Shown: piece after piece, positions 51,131 through 62,090 of the stretch
Layout: each line of letters begins with the position of its first letter
How positions within the stretch are numbered: position 1 is the first letter of the stretch
DNA from: Trogon surrucura
Lineage: Eukaryota; Chordata; Aves; Trogoniformes; Trogonidae
Assembly (NCBI GenBank): GCA_020746105.1
Contig: CM036631.1
Coordinates: 14,295,058 to 14,359,057 of the forward strand
Reading direction: 5' to 3'
DNA: 64,000 nt
Notes under the pieces: model-generated
The model's database searches: none
What the model was told of the DNA's origin: nothing
Seen by the model: only the letters and a program-made list of their open reading frames with translations
Program-made: the position numbers and the translations under genes

Positions 51131-54100
51131 TGAAGCTGCTTATAAAGCTGTGGGGTAAGTATTTCCACACAGTTACTGTAAGTCATCCCGTGCCTTTGTG
51201 CAGACACCCTGTGGCACAAATCAGTTCCTGCCTGTATCGGTCAACTCCAGTAACGGGCAGTGTGGAGGTGCTGACCCGAGCTGTGAGTAGGTGCACAAGC
51301 AGTGACCCACCCGGTAGCTGGTGAGGATGGGCTGTAGGTGAGTGAATGCCGTAGGGGGGCTGTGCTGGAGATGGAGCTTCCTTATGTTATGGGTGTGATG
51401 CGGGCATGAAACCGGGAGCTGCGGTGCCATTACCTCTGCTGATAGCCGTGCCTACTGATGGCATTCATTCAAACTGCGTTAGTAAACCCTCAGCACATTG
51501 AGTTAATAAGCTCTTGGCACAGAGGATTGATCTGACTGGAAAATAAGATGCTAGAGCACTTGTGCATTAGATTCATAGGACACTGGCTATAGAATCTGAT
51601 CTGACTGTGCTCTCAAATGCAGGTAAAGTGCCTGTCTGTAACAGCTGTAAAACCACTTTGGCCTCTCATAATATTTTTACTTATGCACCAGAATAAGGTA
51701 ACTGAGACAGAACATGAGACCTGAGGCTTTAGCCTAGATGTCTGCCTGTGCATTGCTGTGTCTGTAAGGGCTTCTTACTGACTGGCATGAAGGGGTGTTC
51801 AGTGATGCCTGAGCTAGCGTGGAGTGGAGCTAGACAGACACAGTGTGGCTGTGTCAGTTTAGGGCAAAGACTGAGCTGGTTAACCTGGCAGAGAGGCTTT
51901 TGCCAGGGAGGACCTCGTTTGGCGGTCTGCAGGATCAGGATGGGTTTTGCCAGTTGTCATTGGTGCATCCAGTAGCTGGTTATCACTACACACCGGCTCA
52001 CCTCAGCCAGGGCTCTTCCTGGGATTTCCTGCTGATCCTTGCACTTCCTCTCTGTTAACTCATGCGATTCTCCTTTTCTTCATGTGAGGAAAATTTTCTT
52101 TTATTTGTCAGCTCATTTTTAAACACTTTTCCATGGCAACACAGTGTACTTCCTGTGAGAAAAGGCTACTTAAGACAGCTTTCTAGATATACCTTTGTAA
52201 ATTTATAAGTAGTGTTGTGGACTGTCCACGATACCATATCAATTTACTGATCTTGTACTGATTTAGTGATAGTTGATTATGGCAGTGATGCTATTCTTTC
52301 AGCAGGAGTATACACAACACAGTTTTAATTTTTGGAAAATGTGGACATTCAGACATTTCAGAGATAATGTTTTTCAGCACTGATCTGACAAAGAAGTGAA
52401 GTAAACTATGATGGAAATGTGTTTGTCTCAGCAGTGATCTTGGCTGGCAAGTGATGTCTAAGGTATGCATGACAAAATTCAGAATATAATTAAGTGAAAT
52501 ACGTTTTGCTTGTAACAAGCGTTTCTTAAACCAAAATATCTCTGGAGATTTGGTGATCAGCAAGATCACTGTTTTACATCTCATTGGTACATTGCACCTG
52601 AATGACACAGATCTCCCACACCACTGGCTTTTGACTAAGTCTGTGGAAAGCTTACTGCTGCTAACTGTACAATAAATATATCTTCTTTATTAGAAACCTC
52701 CCAACGTGGTTTTTAGGTTGAGCCAGTTTGCATATTTTCCCATTGATTGATTCTTCAGCCATGAAATAATTAGCATCTCATTTTTTATGAAAGCCCACCA
52801 CTTTTTTTTTGGTGTGTCTACTCTTCCTTTAGTCTCCCATCAAAGCTCTAGGCCTAAATCAAGAACATTTTCTATTGTACTGCTTCCTAGCCCAGATCAT
52901 TTCTCACACCCGCTTTTCTGCTGTAGTATCGGAATCCTTCCCAGTAGTGAGTTAAGCAACATGACTAACATCTGTCACGTGTGGTTTGTTCTCTCTCTCA
53001 TCCTCCCTCCAGGGAGTCTTTCCATTGACTTCAATGGGTTTTAGAGCAGGCTCTAAATTAGTCTGAAGACTTTGGGATGAGTGTGGGTTTGGGTTTTGTT
53101 GTGGTTTTTTTTTTTCTTCATTTTTATGTCTACTAACTTTGCCAACAACCAACAAGTGGTAAAGTCAACTAGAAAAGGAAAAGAAAAATAAAAAGAGGAA
53201 CTTGTTGCTAGGATTGGGACTATTAGATGGAGAGGGGGTTTTTTATAACTTCTTGCAGCTGCAGCAGTTATTACTGATGCTCTAATACTGCCCTTTCTCT
53301 GCTTTTCTGTCTGTCTCAGATGGCAGGGAAAGCAGACTTGTACTTCTGTCTTCTGGAAACTCTTCCCCACAGGAAGAACAGTAATCATATATTTTTCATA
53401 GTGGAAATGAGTTTGTGGTTATTAATTTCTATTTGTTCATCTGTGTCTTTCCATCAGCACACTGGTTGGGCTCATTTTCCTTAAATTACTTCTTTCCATA
53501 TCTAATTTCTTTCTTTTACATCCATTTGAGCTTCCTATATGGACATAACCTCTGCACGTGTTTTTTCAACCACATTCAGTGGAGCAGAAGGAATGGTTTA
53601 TAGGTGATCTTTTGAAATGCTCATTGGGTGAATGCAGGGACGACGCTAACGTTTGTCTCTCAGTGATATATACTGCAGCAGAGCAACTGGACCTTTTTTA
53701 AACTGAAAAGCCACCTAAATTTTTTAGGGGTGGAGGGGAGGAATCGATCCCCGTATAGAGTGTTACCGTAATAGTTTTCTTCTGCAACCAAATAAAAAAA
53801 AAACTTTGGGTATGTCTTTATAACTTCTCACATTAGCCATCTGGTGGGAATGTATAAGTGTCTCTGTTACATCTCTCTCTCTCTCTCCAGCTAATCTCTT
53901 CCAAGTATTGACCTTACACACTGTACAGGATGTTGTGAGCTCTAAGCTGCTTCTTGCTGAGAATTTTGCAAGTTTTGGAATACCAGTTACTGATCAGCTT
54001 GAGCTGGCTGTCACTTTAAAAACAATTGAAATCTCTGTTGAAGAATGAAAGCAATTCTTGCCACAGTTTCTGACTTGTTCACAGCTTTTGCACAGTAGCC

Positions 54101-55499
54101 CTAGCGACAGCTGTGAACTCCCAGGCTGTCAAGGAATCCTTCAAGAATGGAAAAAATTACATATTTTTTCCATGCTCTAGCGAACATTGTGAGAATCATA
54201 GAATCAGGTTTTCATTGTTCATTTTTGCAACACAGCCCATTGCGTTTTACAGTTCAGATTTTCACATGACAGCGTGTTTCAGCCCAGAAAGCTTCTATCC
54301 ACAGATAACAACTTGTATACACCGAGACTACAGAAATTCCAGGTTCTGTCCTGGCCTACACGTTGATAGGTGTCGGAAGCATAGTTTAATAAAACTAACA
54401 ATTGCACAATATGTAGCTTTTGGCCTTGTTGACAGAGCGATAGATTTTCCCAGTCAGTAGGAGTTATGAATGTAAATGCACAAGGATGAACTATTTGCGC
54501 TTCATAGAACAGTAAATTTGTCCAAAAGAGACCTTCATTTCATAGTTGGAAAGAACTGTAAGTCAGCAGGTACATATGAGAAATATGCAGCTGAAATTCT
54601 GGCCAGTTGTAGGAGTAAGGTTGAAGCGTTTCAGACTCAGGAACAAACATAGCAGAAGCTGTACGTAACCTCTCTCTCCATAGCGACACACTCTGAACCA
54701 TTCTTCAGGCAATCACCTCTCAGTTGTGGGTTATGAAAGATGTTTGCAAACAAAAAAAAACCTGATTCTGCACTCTGGTGGATGTGAATCAGGAGCTACT
54801 CCGCCAAAGACTATTTTGGCTGAAAGGAGATGGAGGCCCCATGAGATGTCACAGTTGGGTCAGCAACGGCTGAAAGTCCTCCTGTTTGCGGTCAGTCTGG
54901 ATAGGTTTGAACACCTCCACCTTACTCATCTCGTTTATCTGTGTTTATTGCGGTTGCTAGTGTGGTAGTTGATTATTTGAGTCATTTGCTGATCTGTGTG
55001 AACCTGTAGCACGTTTCTGTTTTGAAACGCTACTTGCATTAGTGACATCATGCTTGCAGGGAGGAGTGTTAGCTCCGCTGCAACATCGAGATGGGTTTTG
55101 GTAACTGAATTGACTGTACTGAGAATTTCAGTGTTGCTTGCTGGGATGTTATCAACAGAGTTCCTCTTGGGGCACTTTGGCATACAGGAGCAATCTTCCT
55201 ATCCTGTATCTCCCAAAGTTATTTTCGGTATTTATTTGGAATAATTTTCTCTGGCTTTACCATAACACATTCACTGGATAAATAATATTGATAAATTAAA
55301 TATGCATAACTTGTAAGAAAGGCTTAATTTCCAGAAGTCGTCTGGGTCAGAGACTTGAGTTTTTGGAGAAACGCCTCTGTAAGTAGTTGATATATCAATT
55401 TTTTTCCAGATTTCTCTCTCGAGAAGAATTACCTGGAGTCTTCTGGAAGAGTTTTATTTTGCATAGTTACTTGGGTTTGCATTAGTTTGGTTTTGGAGA
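51131..55499. other. Noncoding stretch; short tracts and one palindrome fragment
   Basis: No gene is recognised. 51,200-51,480 is GC-richer and could be the decayed interior of the hAT element. A CT microsatellite lies at 53,872-53,888. At 53,022-53,037 the near-palindrome CCATTGACTTCAATGG followed by GTTTTAGAGCAGG resembles the core of short palindromic MITE-like repeats common in sauropsids. GAGAATCATAGAATCA at 54,190-54,205 resembles a bare CR1 tail. Confidence 0.5.
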
Positions 55500-55640
55500 G
55501 GTTAAGTCCAGGGGTCTGAGCCCAGGATGCAAAGCTGGGAGTCCCAGGCATCTCCCTAGCACTGCTATATTCTGCAACCTCTGAATATCACTTCAAGTCT
55601 CTGCCTCTCAGCATTGTTATTTTTGTAGTGGTGAGTGACA
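55500..55640 (+). mobile_element. Possible MIR-like SINE fragment
   Basis: AAGCTGGGAGTCCCAGGCAT, TAGCACTGCTATATTCTGC and CACTTCAAGTCTCTGCCTCT follow the MIR order (gggagtcagg..ctgccact..caagtcacttaacctct..gcctcag). Divergence is high and there is no clear tail. This could be chance. Confidence 0.35.
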
Positions 55641-55724
55641 GTCCTTACATTTCAGACTGAGCATTCAGGGCTGGTGTCAGCATTGAACAGTTAATGTTTG
55701 TTGAGAGTTTGGCAGATACGAAAT

Positions 55725-55800
55725 CCCATATTCTCAGATGTATAGATTATACAGCCAGGAGGGACCATTGCTCATCAAGACCGACTTATTTCTTGGAGGT
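55725..55800 (-). mobile_element. Ancient CR1 LINE 3'-end fragment
   Basis: On the + strand, GATGTATAGATTATACAGCC then AGGAGGGACCATTGCTCATC and AAGACCGACTTAT match the antisense terminus of old sauropsid CR1s ('tagattctaaggccagaagggaccattgtgatcatctagtctgacct'). About 75 bases are recognisable. It is a fossil with no coding part visible. The pattern is the same as the fragment at 27,520, though they need not be the same subfamily. Confidence 0.65.
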
Positions 55801-56990
55801 GGGCCCCAAAGTCTGGGGAAACTCACTTCTGAATTCTGATCTGGATGTGTGTGAGCCTCATGGCTCAGGCCCATCTCTGTAAACACCAGACAGGAATACA
55901 AACAAACAATTTTGAGTATAGGGAAAGCTTGGATCCAGAACTGACCTTGTTCCAAACTGTTCCAACCGCTATAATTAGGTTTCCCATATCTCCAGTTATA
56001 AAACTCCAGAAGTTCAATTATTTTAGTGAAGCTTGCACATCTGCACAGAACACTGTCCCTATCAAGGTTACGGTAGCAAGTTGACGAGAATTTGAGCCTC
56101 AGGGTGCTGGTCAAAATCTGGAAAAGCTCCATTACCTTTTGTGTTAGAGATTAGGATCTGTGTCTCGCTCCTGCAGCCTGTTTGTGTCTCCTGATTTTAG
56201 TAAACAAGAAGGGAAGGAGAGAAAAGGAAGGAACTCATCATGGACTTTGAATGATGCAAACAGTTTAATTAGGAAATAATGTTAGATACCGTTTCCCTTC
56301 CTTTGCTGTTTTTCAAGCAGGATGCATCCTTAGGAAACAATAATAGAACTAAGGATTACAAAGGCTTTGTGTGCGTTGCAGCCAAGTGGCCACACAGGAA
56401 AGTGATACACGGACAGGCGCTTGTGTAACGTGAGCGGAAGTTATTCAACATTCCTTCAGGAAGCATAGGACTAACTCTTAGCTTCAAGACAAATATTCCT
56501 GTCAAGCTGAAAGGGAAGATAATGCTGGACACCATTTTATATTGTTTCTCTTTGTGAAGTTCGCTGATTTTGTCTCGCTTGAGCCTGGCTTCAAAATAAA
56601 AGCATGAACTAAAAATAACTACACATTTGGGCCTTAAAATGTCCCTGTGACACAAGGTCAAACAGTAATGGGCATTTCCTACTCTTTAACCTCTGTAGCA
56701 GGCAGAAGGAAAAGTGTTCAAAAGGGGCACTGCTGTAGAGGTCAGCCTGAAACATTTGACCCTGAACTGTTCGTTCTTAAATTCGACATCCAGGAGAAGG
56801 TATGGGGAAGCCTGTGGGACATCAGTTTTTGACTTCTGTATCTTGAATTTCTCTCAGTACTATTTAAAACTATCATGATGTTTTGGTGCATAATAACAGT
56901 GTTTGTAAACGCTTGTGCAATTAAACCTGAACTCTTGTGAGCCAGATCCTAAAAACCAGAGTCCAAGGTGCAGAAAGCCCTCATCAACCT
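55801..56990. other. Noncoding stretch, nothing recognised
   Basis: No gene is recognised. A 132-codon minus-strand open frame (55,734-56,132) overlaps the CR1 fossil and has no domain. Confidence 0.55.
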
Positions 56991-57160
56991 GAATAAGTTT
57001 GGTCTGTAAATTGCTGTGATCGTGGCTGGGAGTCAGAACGCCTGTGGTCCAGCCCATCTCCCCGCTGGTGGGCTGTGGAAGGTTAGAAAGGTGCCCTGCA
57101 CTTCTGAACCTCAGTTTGCCTCAGTTACTACCAAGTTCCTGAAATGATGGGAAATTGCTT
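56991..57160 (+). mobile_element. Probable MIR-like SINE fragment
   Basis: GCTGGGAGTCAGAACGCCTG, TGGTCCAGCCCATCTCCCC and the end CTGAACCTCAGTTTGCCTCA follow the MIR consensus order (ctgggagtcaggannnctgggtt..ctctgccact..cctcagtttcctc). The core 'gtgaccttgggcaagtc' is badly eroded (GGGCTGTGGAAGGTTAG). Fossil; boundaries are approximate. Confidence 0.5.
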
Positions 57161-59121
57161 TCAGAAGGCACACTTAAAAATCCTTGTAGTTTTACACTGG
57201 GTTTCAAAAGAAATGAAGAGCTTTCTAGAATTTTCAAGTGTCATTCTTCTTCTTCCTCAATAAAATACTTTCGTTTTCCTGCTTTTGATTGTGGGAAAAG
57301 CCAATTTAAGGATAATATTAAACAATATGCCTAAAATACTGATTCTTTTTTCCTCTCTGTACAGAGCTCTTTTGAAATGAAAACTCTTTATCTGCTTGTT
57401 TTCTCCTTTTAGTCTTGTAGTACTGAATTTCTTAGCTCCCTCAACAGAATGCATGTCTTACTCTGATGATATATGCTTAACTCACCAGTCTGCCCACAGC
57501 TACTGTCTTTGAGCCCTGCAGAGGCTCTACCTTCAACCTAGTCTTTTGCTTTTGAGACCCTGCATGACTTAGAGGTACTCTTCCCTCTTGGCTTATCATA
57601 AAAGTGATTCTTCCCACTCATTATCTTTTGTATTTTCATACAGCTTCATCTGGAATGCAAATATCCACCAGGAGCCCAAATCTCCCTTTGAATTTCCTAG
57701 TATCACACGGAGGGTGGTCGGAATTGATTTTGAGCAGAGAAAGGGGTTTTTGACTAACTGACATTTTTCATGGAAAATGCTGTGAAATGTAGAGCTTCAT
57801 CTTTTACTTAGAAACCCAAAAATGAAGTTTTCTAGGCCAAAATGAGGAGAAAAAAAAAAACCAAAACAGCCAGCTAACAAATCCTTGAGGCTTGGGTGCC
57901 TTTGTTTCTTGTCCAAATCCACGTTTCTTCTCTTTACTTTCACAGATGCGTTTCTTTGGTCTGTATTTCTACTCGGACTTTTACCTCTTTAGGACATCTT
58001 TAACGAACACTTCAGCAGGTAGGCGGTTCACATCAAAAGAAGTCCTTGCCCACTGCTGCATTTCTGCTGATCATTCTGCTCACCTTCTCAGTCAGTGCAC
58101 GTGCCTGGATATGAATCACTGTGTGCAAACCACTTTGGGGTTCTTTTAACATCAAAGGATCCATAGAAAACCAAATTGTTCTGTTCCCTGTCATGAGCAC
58201 TGAAAAATACTTTGGCAACAGTTTGGTGGGGTGTAAACAATTTATTAAACACAAACCCTGATGCCAAGTGGTGTGTATGGAACAGATTCTCTCAGGCTTG
58301 GGAGTGTGAAGGGAGAGCGCAGCTCTGACGCTGTGAGCAGCTCGAGGCGAGAGTGACCAAGCCTCTCACCCAAAGAGAGAATTGTCACCTCGGGACCAGT
58401 GTTGTGGGGAGGAAACACTGAAACGAGCAGCCCCGTCACACAACAGTATGACCAAGGGGCTCTTGCAGGTGCAAGTTCTTCTGTTTCGGACTCTGTATGG
58501 GGCATTATGACCTCGTTTTGCTGGAGACTCCAAAAGTTAGCTCTGTACAGCGCTCCCAGAGATTAAATAAATTCAAAATGACATGCCCTGCATCCTTAGG
58601 CGTCGTACCATTATGCATACCATTTTGTGCAGAACATTTGTTTATGATTAGATCTTTTATTGATGGCATCATTAGTATCTAAAGAGAGAGTGAAGATTGA
58701 TTTGCTTTGACAGATCGTCAAATATTTTTGTTAGGGTGTGAATGCAAATTATTGTCCATGCAGAGAACTGTAGAAAAAAATTAAAAATATATTACATAAA
58801 CCCCCCACTTTTTTCAAAAAATATAATCTTTAAAAAGTGGAAACAATTGCTTGGAACCAAATCTGCTGAAGTTTGAAGTAAGTTTGTAGTTTGAAGCACA
58901 AATAATGAATGAAACCACTACTTTGATTTCTGACTCATTAAGGAAAAATAGTTCTGATACAATTCTGAAAACAGAATCTGAGTTTATTTCAAACTTGACA
59001 AATACAGGCTTATTGGGACAGCTACACATAGGACTTCAGATACTTCTAAATCTATCTTTATATGGATGACAGCATAGGTTTTTTAATATTTATGTTATGA
59101 TAGTAGATTTTTAATCCTATT
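57161..59121. other. Noncoding stretch, nothing recognised
   Basis: AT-rich, with A-runs near 57,850 and 58,770-58,830. No gene or mobile element is recognised up to the left target-site duplicate of the LINE fragment. Confidence 0.6.
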
Positions 59122-59190
59122 ATCAGTAATTTGAATCATTTTTTTTGTCACCCCAAGCTATACTTCAGAGAGTTAGTTTTCCTACTTCAG
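59122..59190. repeat. Left copy of long target-site duplication (69 bp)
   Basis: It begins ATCAGTAATTTGAATCATTT and ends TTTTCCTACTTCAG. It matches 60,038-60,104 with only three base differences and a two-base change in a T-run. It marks the left edge of the LINE insertion. Confidence 0.93.
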
Positions 59191-60037
59191 GAAGTCTCCC
59201 ATCATCCCCACGTCTCCAAAGGCAAATCAGAGCTTAAGTCCCCCCAGCAGTGCACCTATCTAGGAAGTATCATTTCCTCGGATGGTAAGACTGACAAAGA
59301 GGTAGACAACAGGTTAGCAAAGGCACACAGAGCTTTTGGAGAACTCCATAAAAGAGCCTGGTGCAATAAACACCTCAAGAAAAGTACAAAGATCAGTGTC
59401 TACAGAGCCATGGTACTGTCTGCTCTTTTACATGGGTCTGAATCATGGGTCATCTACTGCCACCACCTGCGACTCCTTGAATGCTTCCATCAGCGCTGCC
59501 TCTGTACAATCCCACACATCCACTGGACTATGTGACTAATGTCACTGTCCTTGAACAGGCAGGGGTCACCAGTACTGAGGCCGTGCTGCTGAGGATGCAG
59601 CTGCGCTGGGCAGGGCACATCTCCAGGATGGAAGATCACCACCTCCCTCAGGTTGTGCTCTGTGGTGAACTCGCCACCGGCTGCCCCAACAGAGGAGCCC
59701 CAAAGAGGAGATACAAGGGCTCTCTGAAACAACACCTCAGTTTTGGCCATATTGACTACCAGCAGTGGTCCACCCTGGCCTCCAATCAGGAAATGTGGAG
59801 ACCCACCATCCATAACGCTGCTACCTCTTTTGAGAACGCAGTAGAATTAGTCCGGAGGAGAAAAGGCAATGCAGAAAGAGCCGTGCCTCGCCAGTACCGC
59901 CTAAGGAGACTTTCTGCTGTGCCTTTTTCCAACCGGACTTGCCTATCCCGCATCGGCCTTTTTAGCCATCAGTGCGCTTGTAGCAAGTATGGGTAGAGCC
60001 CTTCCCATATCTTTGTTCACAAAACCAAGCCATGATG
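59191..60037 (+). mobile_element. 5'-truncated non-CR1 LINE insertion (RTE-like features), 847 bp
   Basis: The insertion sits exactly between two near-identical direct repeats (59,122-59,190 and 60,038-60,104). It contains the end of a reverse-transcriptase ORF and a 3' UTR of only about 40 bases after the stop at 59,994-59,996, ending in CCATGATG with no poly-A tail. Its protein is unlike CR1. A very short 3' UTR, a short trinucleotide-like 3' end and a long variable target-site duplication are features described for the RTE clade, so RTE affinity is my inference; other clades are not excluded. The element is 5'-truncated and frameshifted, therefore immobile. Non-CR1 LINEs are rare and patchy in birds (AviRTE is a published example). 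Confidence 0.85.
59192..59996 (+). pseudogene. LINE ORF2 C-terminal fragment, one frameshift
   Basis: The first frame (to a stop at 59,533-59,535) reads CTYLGSIISSDGKTDKEVDN, then RLAKAHRAFGELHKRAW, a KISVYRAMVLSALLHGSESW segment and LECFHQRCLCTI. This is the thumb-like region following the RT domain of endonuclease-type LINEs ('YLGS.IS.D...EI..RI.KA..AF..L....W....L...TK..VYRA.V...LLYGSE.W'). Around 59,515-59,535 the similarity moves to another frame (a net change of one base) and continues: VLEQAGVTSTEAVLLRMQL, RWAGHISRMEDHHLPQVVL, GELATGCPNRGAPKRRYKGS, then CLSRIGLFSHQCACS at the end. That last motif looks like a decayed C2H2-type finger. Apart from the shift there are few visible defects, which suggests moderate age. 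The RT catalytic part and the endonuclease are absent. Confidence 0.88.
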
Positions 60038-60104
60038 ATCAGTAATTTGAATAATTTTTTGTCACCCCAAGCTATACCTCAGAGAGTTAGATTTCCTACT
60101 TCAG
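60038..60104. repeat. Right copy of long target-site duplication (67 bp)
   Basis: It begins ATCAGTAATTTGAATAATTT and ends GATTTCCTACTTCAG. Differences from the left copy are one C/A, one T/C, one T/A and two fewer Ts in the T-run. It marks the right edge of the insertion. Confidence 0.93.
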
Positions 60105-61670
60105 AATCTTTTTGTATCATTTCCAAACAGTATGGGAGTTAGTTGAGGTGGAGAGAAGAGGGTGTACGTCTTTAATGATGAGTTAATTTTATCAGGCAAA
60201 AATGGTTTACATTTCCTCTACAAACCCAGAGTTTGTCAGCAGAAAAGTGTGTCCACAACTTTGTTAAACATAAATTTGAAATCTGAATTTCTACATTTGA
60301 AATGGGGTCTCATGCAAAGACTCCCGCTCTTTTGTAGTTCTGGATTTTGGAGATTTATACGTGATAAATTCCATGTAAATAATTAACTTTGTGTGAATGA
60401 ATGGTTTAACCTAGTGTGGAATATTATATTTTTCCTTTTTAAAAAGAAAACCGCTAGTTATTTAGACATGTTGAGGCAGTTGTTTGGGTTGTGCAAGAAA
60501 GCGCTCTCTTCAAAGCTGGATTATTGGCCCTTGGGGCTACGCAGAGGAGATGGTGGAAAGGTGACAGGGGTATATGCCATGACTGAGAAAAATATACATT
60601 AACACTGTGCTGAAAATGCCTGAATTAGGATTTTTGTTTATTCTGCCAAGATTGTCCCCTGATTTAACGAATATATCTGACTCATACTGACTTGAATTTT
60701 CCGTGAGCGCAATCCATCTCATTATTTTCACCACACATTTCTTTCACAGGGAGAGTAAGTGTTGCTTGTTGTTATGGGATGACATTGTTCGGGAAAGCGA
60801 GGACTTTTAGCAGCTCTTGCTCATGACGAAGTTTTCTGGTGGTTACGTTTTCTTTGGGAACAAGGGTAGCTCTTCTACTCATGGGGAGATATTCCAACCA
60901 AGTCCACCCTAGTGGACTTCATCCTAGTACTCTCTCTAAGTCAAGTCCTGTGAATTACTGATTTGCTCTACAGTGACCTTGTCACCTCTTGGACTAATGA
61001 GAGTTGAGGGTACTACATATCAGTGAAAAGATCCTCAGCATATTGCGGTATGGATGCATCTTGGCTTTTTGGATCATAGATTTTAATTTCCTTGTGGGCT
61101 GCCAGTTGAACCACATCATGGTAGTTTTTCCTTGGCAATATTTTTTTTCATGGCAATTTTTCCTTGGTTTGTACTAAACAGCGATAGCACATACCTGATC
61201 TTCTTATCTCCCTGTGGAACAGTAACGAGGACGAGGTTTCAGGATCAATCTTGTACTAAATGAAAATGACCTGGCGATATTCATTTGCCAGATCATTCTC
61301 ACATATTTCAAAACGAAACCAAACAAAAACTCCCACCAGTGAAACACTTAGTTTATCCCTGGGGAGATGATGAGAAACAAACAACACGTGACAGTTTTTA
61401 ATCACATTGAGTAACATATTACTGGAAGGCTCTCAGACACTGCAGCGAAGGGCTTAGTATTCAGAACAGAAGAGAGTGACTTTGATCTGAGGTTCATTTT
61501 GGGTTATGCTGTGGAAAAAAAAAAAAGAAAAACAACAACCCCCAAACAAATCTTGTGTTACAAGAAGAAAAATGACTAAAAGCTTTACAGTGAACTTTAT
61601 GAACAGGTATCTCATTCAATGCTAGGAACATGCAAAACCCGAGTAGCAGCGGTTAGTATGACTCTGTTAA
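60105..61670. other. Noncoding stretch, nothing recognised
   Basis: No gene or mobile element is recognised. An A-rich tract lies at 61,514-61,545. Confidence 0.6.
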
Positions 61671-61850
61671 AAGCAAATTAATAATTTGCAAATTCCACAA
61701 TACTCTATTATACATTCATTATTATTCATTGTATATAATAAACTAGATTTATTATTAATTCATTAACTTTTCTTCACCGCTTGTAATTAGAACACATTTT
61801 CACATGCAGTCAATCTATCTAGAGTGACAGAAAATGTCATTGAGGAGGCA
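61671..61850. other. TAAT-dense AT-rich block
   Basis: Many TAAT/ATTA cores are packed together (AATTAATAATTTGC, TCATTATTATTC, TTATTAATTCATTAAC, TGTAATTAG). It could be a homeodomain-bound conserved element or simply AT-rich sequence. A second similar cluster lies at 62,365-62,450, so the pair flanks the old CR1 at 61,920. Confidence 0.25.
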
Positions 61851-61919
61851 CCTCTGGTCCTGTAGTGCCACTAGGACTAGGTCCAGTTAGAGCAAGATGA
61901 TCAGGGGCTAGTTGGGTCT

Positions 61920-62090
61920 TTCTGAGGGTGGAGAGTTGCCAGCCTCTTGAGCTCCTGCTCCAGGCTCTGATCATTCTTCTGGTAAAAAGTTATTCTATCT
62001 TGTCTGAATTTCCCACGTTGCAGCTTGTGCCCACTGCCTCTCATTCGAACCATGGGCACTTCTGGAGAGAACCTGGCTCTGTCTTACAGG
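61920..62090 (-). mobile_element. Old CR1 LINE fragment (end of ORF2)
   Basis: On the + strand the text runs parallel to the younger CR1 at 43,760-43,915. GGTGGAGAGTTGCCAGCCTC matches the 'tggagattccacaacctc' position, GGTAAAAAGTTATTC matches 'gtgaaaaagtttttc', GCAGCTTGTGCCCACTGCCT matches 'cagcttccacccattgcc', and GAGAACCTGGCTCTGTC matches 'aagagcctggctccatc'. It is diverged and without an open frame. It is an avian-lineage or older CR1, inserted in minus orientation. Confidence 0.72.

Noticed and set aside
54190..54205. CR1 3' tail (GAGAATCATAGAATCA)
   Set aside because: Two octamer-like units only. Nothing CR1-like follows for several hundred bases.
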